A stretch of 7,958 nt of DNA from UBA9642 sp964545585 (GTDB lineage Archaea > Nanobdellota > Nanobdellia > Woesearchaeales > UBA9642). Location: the NCBI GenBank assembly GCA_964545585.1, contig CAZJFT010000046.1, positions 1-7,958 on the forward strand, read 5' to 3'. Position numbers and translations under genes: made by a program. Position 1 is the stretch's first letter, and each line of letters opens with the position of its first letter. The notes under the pieces were generated by a model. That model saw only the letters and a program-made list of their open reading frames with translations, did not search any database and was not told the DNA's origin. This document shows, in pieces, positions 1-5,858 of this stretch.

Positions 1-198
1 TAAAAATAATAAATAACCTTTATTAAGGATTTTAAATAAAATTATACCCAATTATTTATAAATAATCTATTTTCTAACATATTTAATAAAATAATGTATA
101 AATATAAAAAAACCGATTATCATAAAACTTTAAGCACAAAACAACCACAAAGAAAACATAACAAAATACAAAGAAAACATAACAAAATGACCATAACA
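1..198. other. AT-rich intergenic region with no supported gene
   Basis: This stretch is almost entirely A and T with many stops in all frames. It contains a perfect 16-bp A/T-only palindrome at 51-66 and a short CCTT-tatt-AAGG inverted repeat at 17-28; both are weak evidence in such skewed sequence. A minus-strand open frame (130-387) runs through it into the signal-peptide region of the next gene, but it is low-complexity and reads as a shadow. The upstream neighbour is outside the window, so part of this may be its terminator or promoter. Confidence 0.5.
147..188. repeat. Perfect 21-bp tandem duplication (two copies)
   Basis: Copies at 147-167 and 168-188 are identical. Each begins ACAAAGAAAACATAAC and ends AAAAT. 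The array ends 10 bp before the first TATA-like element of the downstream surface-protein gene. A slippage duplication is the simplest origin. Its position just upstream of the core promoter means it could alter spacing or duplicate a binding site, but no regulator is known. Confidence 0.8.
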
Positions 199-238
199 TT
201 TAAATACTCTTAAATACTGGAAAATAAAAGGTGGGTGA
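199..238 (+). promoter_or_regulatory. Archaeal promoter with duplicated TATA box, plus Shine-Dalgarno
   Basis: TTTAAATA at 199-206 is a good archaeal TATA box. A second near copy lies exactly 10 bp downstream, because TTAAATACT occurs at 200-208 and again at 210-218. With the usual 25-27 bp from box centre to start site, transcription would begin near 228 or 239. The purine-rich run GGTGGGTGA at 230-238 then sits close to the 5' end of the message and ends 9 nt before the ATG at 248, good Shine-Dalgarno spacing. Which box is used cannot be told from sequence. Confidence 0.6.
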
Positions 239-247
239 CAGTAGAGT

Positions 248-2080
248 ATGATAAGTATAAAATCAATCTCAAGGGCGATGATTATAAGTTTAATACTTCT
301 TATAATGCCACTTCTTATAATACCAAATGTAAGCGCAATAGAGAAAGTCATATCGAATAGCGCTGACTGGAAAGACGTATACAGCACAATGCTCTATGCA
401 AGCCTCATAGAGAAACAACCAGGACTATTCTTGACAAGCGCAAAACATAGCACCATACTATTATATTCTGTAGCAAAAGAGACAGACGGGATACTCGTCG
501 TATCATCAAGATCGCAACCATATATAGTCAATTACAAAAGTGTCATGGATGGTCAAGGATACCAAGATGTCGAAGAGCTCGTATCAAATACAATAAATCT
601 TGATCTAGCAGAAAGGGTCGTTGAAGAGAAGAACATAAACAAATTCATAATAGTGGACGATGCATATGGTTACAATGCATTATCCGTAGGATCATACGCA
701 GCATTAGCAGGATACTACGTGCTGTTCGCTAATGAACGGAATATAGGACAGATAGATAACTTCTTAGATGACGCAAATCCTTCAGAAGTGATAATATTCG
801 GACAAGTCGATGAGACAGTCAAGACACGATTAGAACAATACAACCCAGAGACGATAAACAAGGGAGACAGGTTCGACAACAACATAGAGATAGTCAAGCG
901 ATACCTGCAGATAAAGGATACACAGCAGACATTGATGAGCAATGGAGAATTCATAGAAGCAAGCATAATGTCAGGACAGGATCCTGTGATATTCATAGGA
1001 AGAAGCACAGTCCCCCAGCAAGTGCAGGATTACATAAAGGATTCGAACTTCCAGGTCGCAGTGCTAATAGGTAATGAGCTGATAAATTCTGCAACAACAA
1101 TAAGAAGGCAGTTAGGGATCAGCGTATTCGTGAAATTCGCACAGGGAGCGAGAAATCCTGAAGGATCTATAGCGGCAGTCGAAGATTTGGACAAGTTCCC
1201 CATGCCGAGCTACTCATTGAACATGGAATTGTTCTCTATAATATATAACAAAGCAACAAATACTTTATGGGTCACATATCATAACCTGGCAAATCTTGGG
1301 ACTTTTGTAAAGGGAACAATAACACTAAACGTTGATGGTCAACAGATTGTTGTCGGAGACCAAGAACCAGTATTCATAGATAAGAACCAATACAAGACAA
1401 TAACATATGACGTAGTCTTAGAAGGAGATAATATAACTGCACAAATATATACATTATTCGGTGAAGGCAGGAGAAGCCTAGAGAATGTCCTTCAAGGGAC
1501 AGTACAGGTAGGTATTGTAGAGATATTAGATGATTCAGCAATAAACATAACATCAGTCGTCTATGACAGGAATAGCAACGAATTCCTCGTAACTATAGAG
1601 AATATCGGCGATGTAGATGTATATGTGAACCTTGAATTGCTTGACCTATTCATCAATGGAGAATACATAATAGTTTCAAGCCCTGAAACAGTGCTTCTGA
1701 AACCAGGAGACAAAGTCACATTGAAAGTCCCAGTCGAATTAAGCGACACAGATATACAGAACAATCCAGTGATAAAGGTCAAGTCTTACTATGGAGAGAG
1801 GGAGAACAGCCTTGTGAAGACAGCATATGGAGAGTTCGAATTCAAGGAGAAGAGCATAGATTATGTATTCTATATATTGTTGGTGCTAGTGATAATACTT
1901 CTGCTCTTGGTATTGTTCGGAAAGAAGAAGTGTCCACACTGCGGAACAAAGAATTCAAGGACAAGAAGAAAGTGCAAGAAATGCGGACATGACCTATACG
2001 AAAGGAAGCATCATCAAGGACATTCACATACTACTAATGCCGGAGATCATCACACCGGAGACCAACACAAACCGAATTGA
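248..2080 (+). CDS. Membrane-anchored surface protein with CWB2-like repeats and cytoplasmic zinc ribbon
   Basis: A 610-residue type I membrane protein. Residues 1-30 form a signal peptide with a long hydrophobic core ending NVSA, cleavage predicted after Ala30. Residues about 60-300 resemble two cell-wall-binding-repeat-2 (CWB2) units: alternating hydrophobic strands, an NALSVGSYAALAGYYVLF segment (143-160) matching the family's DALaa-plAa..gaPiLL pattern, then VIIFGQVDETV (181-191) and GDRFDNNIEIVKRYL (206-220), matching the family's GG-x-vs and DRYeTa motifs. The second unit covers about 235-290. Residues 320-530 are beta-rich, probably two Ig-like or CARDB-like domains, with NxT sequons at 395 and 433. 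A membrane helix spans about 538-557. The cytoplasmic tail has a zinc ribbon (C562-x2-C565-x10-C576-x2-C579) and a His-rich end with seven His between 588 and 607. The ATG start is supported by the Shine-Dalgarno at 230-238. CWB2 domains bind anionic polymers of bacterial walls; the ligand in an archaeon is unknown. The CWB2 assignment is by pattern, moderately sure; the topology is firm. Confidence 0.85.
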   Translation: MISIKSISRAMIISLILLIMPLLIIPNVSAIEKVISNSADWKDVYSTMLYASLIEKQPGLFLTSAKHSTILLYSVAKETDGILVVSSRSQPYIVNYKSVMDGQGYQDVEELVSNTINLDLAERVVEEKNINKFIIVDDAYGYNALSVGSYAALAGYYVLFANERNIGQIDNFLDDANPSEVIIFGQVDETVKTRLEQYNPETINKGDRFDNNIEIVKRYLQIKDTQQTLMSNGEFIEASIMSGQDPVIFIGRSTVPQQVQDYIKDSNFQVAVLIGNELINSATTIRRQLGISVFVKFAQGARNPEGSIAAVEDLDKFPMPSYSLNMELFSIIYNKATNTLWVTYHNLANLGTFVKGTITLNVDGQQIVVGDQEPVFIDKNQYKTITYDVVLEGDNITAQIYTLFGEGRRSLENVLQGTVQVGIVEILDDSAINITSVVYDRNSNEFLVTIENIGDVDVYVNLELLDLFINGEYIIVSSPETVLLKPGDKVTLKVPVELSDTDIQNNPVIKVKSYYGERENSLVKTAYGEFEFKEKSIDYVFYILLVLVIILLLLVLFGKKKCPHCGTKNSRTRRKCKKCGHDLYERKHHQGHSHTTNAGDHHTGDQHKPN

Positions 2081-2122
2081 TGTTAGAAATATCTACTAAT
2101 AAAATTATTCACTTCTTATTTA
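2081..2122. terminator. Convergent intergenic region, possible T-rich termination on both strands
   Basis: Only 28 bp (2081-2108) separate the stop codons of the two convergent surface-protein genes. On the plus strand a T-rich run (2105-2122) begins at the end of the gap and continues into the 3' end of the opposing gene. On the minus strand the gap reads AATAATTTTATTAG, also T-rich. There is no convincing hairpin. Archaeal RNA polymerase can terminate on T-rich tracts alone, so this is a plausible but weak bidirectional terminator. Confidence 0.35.
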
Positions 2123-5100
2123 TCATGTCCATTCTCTCTTTATGTGTCTCCAACTGCTTTATGTTATCTGCAATGAAGTTCAAGAACCGTATCTCAGATC
2201 CATTATCCAGGTGCTGCATGAATCCTATATTATGTGCGATACTTCCATAACAGTCATTCAATGCCCTTATGGATTCAGAAAATTTATCGAGCCTCTTATA
2301 ATAAAGATGTCTCCTCGCGTTATGCACGTGCATGTATGCTTCAATCTTTGTCTTTGCATGTGATAATTTCTTTATAGGTCCACTATCCTTTGAGTTCTCA
2401 TACATATCAACCATTTGAGGAAGTGCACTTATCGTATCATTATATATGGATCGTGCACGCTCGTACTGCATCATGTTTATTACAGAATTGCAGTATTCAA
2501 TCTTACGGACAATCTCTTCAGAGATATTCTCAAAAGCTTTAGATGTATCCTGCGCAGAAGGATTCTGATCTTTTCTTCGAGAAGTCTTAACGTCTGCTTT
2601 TGGGATTGACGTCACAGACGGTTTCTGTATAATCTTTGAAACGGGTTCATTCTGCCTAACATGGACTGGATAAGATTTGAGATTATAGGATTTAATATTA
2701 GCAACACCCCTAATATTGCTATTAATATTGCTATTAATATTGCTTTGCATACCGACAGGAGTCGTAACTGTATTATGGCGGCCATATATGCTATTTATCC
2801 TCTTCGTATCCTGTCTATCAAGGACAACAAAATATGTCCCTAGAAGAAGTATCATCCCTACACCCAGGATTATTATCCAGTGGATGGTTGAAAGAGTTCC
2901 TAGCTGTATCTCTTCAAACGAAGCCATACCGGTTATAGCATCATCGGATAGCTTGAAATCTGGCTTCGTCAAGATTATCGTCCGCACATTCTTCAATGAC
3001 GACAATGGGACAATATCATTGACCACATAATAGAACTCAGAAGACTCCAATGAGTCATAATCCCATTTGACTACAGGGTCATCCTTTATTATATCAGGAT
3101 AGGATGTCTTGATATATTCTATATCTGAAGCAGTGTTCTCGACCTCTTTAGGTATTATCTCCATGACACTTACAGGGCCCAGGGCGCCAGATGGGAGTAT
3201 GGACTTATGGATAAGCGTCCTCTTATCATAATTCTCCTGGTTGAGATTCCTGATCTTAAAAGATATGGATTCTGTCTTGACAAGTATCTGGTCCTGCAAT
3301 GCTTTATTATTTCGTAGGTATTCCTTCAATTGGGATTTAGATATATTCATCCCTTCGAGCATGTATCCTACAGCCGATTCGACATCTGATTCCTGCGTGA
3401 TCTGCTCAAAACTTCCTTTCTCTTCTACAATCAATTCTTCAAGCACATTGCTCTGCGCTTTTATCGCGTCTAACCTTAGCCTGTTCAGCCTGACTTCCAA
3501 GTCAGATTGTGTAAGATCCTGATTCTTCAATTCTTTCAACTGCGACAGTATGCTCTCCAATGATGATTTTGCATTCTTTATCTTAGGGTCGAGCTCCAAC
3601 AGAGATATTATCTTCAATGAAGTGACATCAGTTATAGAGTCCATCCTCTTCTGCATAGAGTCAACATCCAATATCATTATCTCTGTCTCCGATATCTTCT
3701 CATCTACAAGCGGATGCAAAGACTTGCTTAATTGCTTTGCCACAGGAGCCTGCGTCGTAGCATCAACATAACCAACATAATCATCGTATGATTCATCTAT
3801 AGGCATTTCTATTTGTATTTTCTCGCTCAATGGGCCTTCATTCCCTGCCTTGTCAATAGCACTTACCATGTATGTATATACATCTCCGGGTTCCACATCT
3901 TTGTCCTCGAACTCTTGGCGTTCTGAAGTCTTCAGGAAATCACTCTTGCCCACATATTCACCTTCAGACCGATATATCCTGAAATTCTCAAAGTCATCAC
4001 CATCATAGAACCAAGATATAAGGACATCACTTCCTTCTACTATAGCCTGCACGTTCTCTACTTCTGACGGCGGTATGGTATCTATAAGGAATATCTCCCC
4101 TTCTGTTATTATGTTCCCTGTTACCCCATTCAGATCTATGGCTGAGAACTTGAACGCACCAATTTTGTTGCCAAGGTCTTCATCTATTATCATATACCCA
4201 TTCCATGTGTTCCCGGACCCGGCCAATGATACGACCCGCGGAGTTGAATCGTCGTTGAAATAATATGACAATGATGGATTGCTCTGCACATATTTAGAGG
4301 TCTTGACTGTCACTGAATATGTGCCTTGCCTTAATACACCCGATTTATCTATGGTGATTGTTGCTGTCGGACGAGTAGATATTGTCACAAGCATCGAATC
4401 ATAAGACTGCACATCATTATATGACTTGCACGATAAGTATACCCTGTGGCCTCCTTCAGACAATCCACTTATTATCGTAGAATGCACCATATTATTGGTC
4501 ATAGAGAATCGGTCCATATCTACAAATTCTTTTTCAGACATTGAGTGCCGGCATTCTGACTCATAATCCGTTTCGATATTAATCCTTAACACGTTGCCCT
4601 GATCGACAGTATATCCTTTAGATGTTATTCTTACAGGTTCAGAGAATACATTAAACGATTTTTCTGAAGTGGATGAATCGAACTCATTGTTGCACGATAC
4701 TGCAAGAGTGTATTCTCCATCATCAAGCGCCACGAATCCTGTAAACATGTATTCATAAGAGGATAAATTAGAGAGATTTGATGAAAGGATACCGTTCTTT
4801 CCTGACACCTCATAATCGCACGTAGTGGTCGCATCCTGATTGGTATATGCGATTATTGGTATAGTATTATTGAAATATTCTGTGTTTATAGGACTCAATA
4901 TATAGATGTCTAATGGCACATCGATAACTTCTATAGTCACATTCTCTATGTCTGAACTTTCATCATCATATGCCACAATAACATACTCATAATTACCAGA
5001 GTATGAATAGTCTGTCTGCTCAATATATGTATTTGTTGAACTGATGATGTTACCTTCATAGTATATCTCGTAATTTATGCTGCTCGCGTTGCTTGTGTTG

Positions 5101-5315
5101 CTGACTGCAAAGAACGATATGTTTATTGGCTCAGATTCATGTATTGCAGGATTGAAATTGATTTTTTGTATACTCACTTTTGCTGTGGCTTGGCTTGAAG
5201 ACAGCAATATGACAAGAGCGATGAATACTATCGATACTATCATCCTATAATCCAAGATTTTCAGGCCGTTTCGGGCATTTCCGGAACCATTGGCATCTAA
5301 TATAATGTCTCTCAT
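2109..5315 (-). CDS. Large Ig-like/FN3 surface protein with coiled-coil stalk and C-terminal membrane anchor
   Basis: Residue numbers count from the most upstream ATG (5372). A hydrophobic signal segment covers 45-60, ending SQATA, cleavage near 64. Three or four Ig-like beta domains follow (about 65-153, 154-245, 246-335, 336-432), with two likely disulfides (C185-C227, C274-C315) and many NxS/T sequons (84, 92, 95, 144, 168, 199, 202). An FN3 domain covers about 434-523, containing VLISWFYDGDD and YTYMVSAIDKAGNEGP. Residues 550-715 are helical with coiled-coil character, 735-810 a mixed domain, and 828-851 one membrane helix. The cytoplasmic part has a polar linker with an SNIN repeat (877-887) and an all-helical domain at 945-1087, perhaps TPR-like. 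The start at 5315 is chosen for its GGAG ten bases upstream. The ATG at 5372 (AGGT eight bases upstream) and that at 5243 (M44, start of the hydrophobic segment) are alternatives. Function unknown; probably an adhesin or envelope scaffold. It is convergent with the other surface-protein gene and downstream of the RHH gene. Confidence 0.85.
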   Translation of the reverse strand: MRDIILDANGSGNARNGLKILDYRMIVSIVFIALVILLSSSQATAKVSIQKINFNPAIHESEPINISFFAVSNTSNASSINYEIYYEGNIISSTNTYIEQTDYSYSGNYEYVIVAYDDESSDIENVTIEVIDVPLDIYILSPINTEYFNNTIPIIAYTNQDATTTCDYEVSGKNGILSSNLSNLSSYEYMFTGFVALDDGEYTLAVSCNNEFDSSTSEKSFNVFSEPVRITSKGYTVDQGNVLRINIETDYESECRHSMSEKEFVDMDRFSMTNNMVHSTIISGLSEGGHRVYLSCKSYNDVQSYDSMLVTISTRPTATITIDKSGVLRQGTYSVTVKTSKYVQSNPSLSYYFNDDSTPRVVSLAGSGNTWNGYMIIDEDLGNKIGAFKFSAIDLNGVTGNIITEGEIFLIDTIPPSEVENVQAIVEGSDVLISWFYDGDDFENFRIYRSEGEYVGKSDFLKTSERQEFEDKDVEPGDVYTYMVSAIDKAGNEGPLSEKIQIEMPIDESYDDYVGYVDATTQAPVAKQLSKSLHPLVDEKISETEIMILDVDSMQKRMDSITDVTSLKIISLLELDPKIKNAKSSLESILSQLKELKNQDLTQSDLEVRLNRLRLDAIKAQSNVLEELIVEEKGSFEQITQESDVESAVGYMLEGMNISKSQLKEYLRNNKALQDQILVKTESISFKIRNLNQENYDKRTLIHKSILPSGALGPVSVMEIIPKEVENTASDIEYIKTSYPDIIKDDPVVKWDYDSLESSEFYYVVNDIVPLSSLKNVRTIILTKPDFKLSDDAITGMASFEEIQLGTLSTIHWIIILGVGMILLLGTYFVVLDRQDTKRINSIYGRHNTVTTPVGMQSNINSNINSNIRGVANIKSYNLKSYPVHVRQNEPVSKIIQKPSVTSIPKADVKTSRRKDQNPSAQDTSKAFENISEEIVRKIEYCNSVINMMQYERARSIYNDTISALPQMVDMYENSKDSGPIKKLSHAKTKIEAYMHVHNARRHLYYKRLDKFSESIRALNDCYGSIAHNIGFMQHLDNGSEIRFLNFIADNIKQLETHKERMDMINKK
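2711..2746. repeat. 12-bp tandem repeat, three copies, inside coding sequence
   Basis: Units at 2711-2722 and 2723-2734 are identical (TAATATTGCTAT); the third, 2735-2746, differs only at the second-last base. Because the unit is a multiple of three, copy-number change keeps frame. On the minus strand it encodes the SNIN-SNIN-SNI run at residues 877-887 of the large surface protein, in the flexible cytoplasmic linker just after the membrane helix. Confidence 0.85.
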
Positions 5316-5325
5316 TATGTCTTTT

Positions 5326-5329
5326 CTCC
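5326..5329 (-). promoter_or_regulatory. GGAG ribosome-binding site deciding the start of the large surface protein
   Basis: Read on the minus strand, GGAG lies within the purine run AGAAGGAGAAAAG, ten bases before the ATG whose first base is 5315. It is the best Shine-Dalgarno match among the three candidate starts. It lies inside the reading frame opened at 5372, where it would encode an odd RRKDRRRKD stretch, which favours the shorter protein. The 5372 start has its own AGGT at eight bases, so the choice is not final. Confidence 0.5.
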
Positions 5330-5404
5330 TTCTATCTTTTCTCCGTCCTAACACATGATCCGTGGATTCCATCTGCGAATACCTTTTTCGAATTTTTTTC
5401 CGAA

Positions 5405-5424
5405 TACAATTTTTATTTTTTTAC
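5405..5424 (-). promoter_or_regulatory. Possible TATA-like element for the large surface-protein gene
   Basis: The minus strand reads AAAAAAATAAAAATTG here, an A/T block that could serve as a TATA box. A start site about 25 bases downstream would fall near 5389, giving a leader of about 17 nt to the ATG at 5372 or 74 nt to that at 5315. There is no clear T-rich terminator on the minus strand between the RHH gene and this point, so read-through transcription from the RHH gene is also possible. Confidence 0.3.
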
Positions 5425-5492
5425 AAGCAATAAAGCAATTTACGGCCGTTCACTCAAATATATTGCTAATCATTCAATTTGTTGCCTTTCTT

Positions 5493-5672
5493 TCACTTGA
5501 GATTCTTTATCTTCCCAAGCACAGATTGGTCTTTCTCTATTGCTTCGCGTATTGCCTTGTCAAGGTATTCATTCAGGGTCATGTCTTTAAGGACGGCGAT
5601 GACTTTCGCTTTTGTATGCGTATCATCGCTCAGTTGTATGTTAACCCGTTTTGTCTTATTCATTTTAACCAT
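5493..5672 (-). CDS. Small ribbon-helix-helix DNA-binding protein (orphan antitoxin-like regulator)
   Basis: A 59-residue protein with the RHH (Arc/MetJ-type) layout: a basic N-terminus, the DNA-contacting strand KRVNIQL (8-14), helix A from SDDTHTKAKVIAVLKD (15-30), and helix B from MTLNEYLDKAIREAIEK (31-47), then a short basic tail. RHH proteins act as dimers that insert the paired beta strands into the DNA major groove. Size and fold are typical of antitoxins and self-repressing regulators. The frame is open to an ATG at 5705, but that adds MCFRYTILYTF ahead of the usual fold and reads across the GTATAC operator-like site, so 5672 is preferred; 5663 also fits. A TATA box at 5729-5736 would place a leaderless start near 5705, so the longer form is not excluded. 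No toxin gene lies beside it: the next minus-strand gene is the large surface protein and the divergent neighbour is pyruvate kinase. The RHH identity is firm; the target is unknown, probably its own promoter. Confidence 0.8.
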   Translation of the reverse strand: MVKMNKTKRVNIQLSDDTHTKAKVIAVLKDMTLNEYLDKAIREAIEKDQSVLGKIKNLK

Positions 5673-5676
5673 AAAA

Positions 5677-5694
5677 GTATACAAAATAGTATAC
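5677..5694. promoter_or_regulatory. Paired GTATAC operator-like site upstream of the RHH gene
   Basis: GTATAC occurs at 5677-5682 and 5689-5694 with six bases between, a 12-bp centre-to-centre spacing of about one helical turn. Each hexamer is itself palindromic, so the pair is both a direct and an inverted repeat, as suits two RHH dimers bound side by side. The site ends four bases upstream of the preferred ATG (5672) and covers the start site (about 5688) predicted from the TATA-like element at 5709-5718. Autorepression is an inference from position and spacing. Confidence 0.55.
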
Positions 5695-5708
5695 CTAAAG
5701 CACATTTG

Positions 5709-5736
5709 TTATATTTATGACATAATTGATTTAAAT
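5709..5736 (-). promoter_or_regulatory. TATA-box candidates for the RHH gene
   Basis: Two candidates are seen on the minus strand. ATAAATATAA (5718-5709) would start transcription near 5688, inside the paired GTATAC site, giving a leader of about 16 nt to the ATG at 5672. ATTTAAAT (5736-5729) would start it near 5706, almost at the upstream ATG at 5705 and giving a leaderless message. The second box is palindromic and could also fire toward pyk. Confidence 0.45.
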
Positions 5737-5761
5737 ACTTTACTATTTTTTATTATAAATA

Positions 5762-5788
5762 TCATAAAAGTCATAAATATCATAAAAT
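5762..5788. repeat. Three 9-bp tandem repeats (TCATAAA-W-N) in the divergent intergenic region
   Basis: Units start at 5762, 5771 and 5780, each TCATAAA followed by A/T and one variable base. An inverted copy, TTTATGA, lies at 5714-5720 near the RHH promoter. The array lies between the divergent RHH and pyk promoters and could be a regulator-binding cluster. In such AT-rich DNA, chance or slippage is also a reasonable explanation. Confidence 0.6.
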
Positions 5789-5801
5789 AAGGCATCAGTA
5801 C

Positions 5802-5820
5802 ATACAGCCGCGAATACAGC
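5802..5820 (+). repeat. ATACAGC direct repeat just upstream of the pyk promoter
   Basis: ATACAGC occurs at 5802-5808 and 5814-5820, 12 bp apart. The second copy ends nine bases before the TATA box of pyk and touches the expected BRE position. Archaeal activators often bind directly upstream of BRE/TATA, so this is a candidate activator site. No known glycolytic regulator motif is recognised. Confidence 0.45.
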
Positions 5821-5822
5821 AG

Positions 5823-5838
5823 GACAAACTATTTAAAC
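5823..5838 (+). promoter_or_regulatory. BRE/TATA promoter giving a leaderless pyk transcript
   Basis: TATTTAAAC at 5830-5838 is a strong TATA box preceded by the purine/A-rich GACAAAC, a plausible BRE. The centre of TTTAAA is 24-25 bases before the A of the pyk ATG, so transcription should start at or within a base or two of the start codon. The only Shine-Dalgarno-like run, GAGG at 5839-5842, is 16 nt from the ATG and would lie upstream of the transcript, so it is not used if this is right. Confidence 0.65.
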
Positions 5839-5858
5839 GAGGATATGAAAAAAATATT

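Noticed and set aside
51..66. Perfect 16-bp palindrome as an operator
   Set aside because: It is made only of A and T in an extremely AT-rich stretch, where such palindromes arise by chance, and no promoter or gene is clearly attached.
130..387. Minus-strand 85-residue hydrophobic open frame
   Set aside because: It runs through low-complexity A/T repeats and the complement of the signal-peptide codons of the real gene; its hydrophobicity is a by-product and there is no ribosome-binding site or promoter.
5434..5467. AGCAAT/ATTGCT inverted repeat around an ACGGCCGT palindrome as a terminator or RNA
   Set aside because: The arms are only six bases with an AT-rich loop, and no T-run follows on either strand in the needed position.
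5373..5492. Possible toxin gene paired with the RHH antitoxin-like gene
   Set aside because: The 120 bp after the RHH stop has no minus-strand coding frame, and the neighbours are a surface protein and pyk, so a toxin-antitoxin module is not supported here.
5355..5790. Plus-strand open frames (121 and 103 residues) across the RHH gene
   Set aside because: They lie antisense to a clear RHH protein and its AT-rich flanks, and show no domain or start signal.
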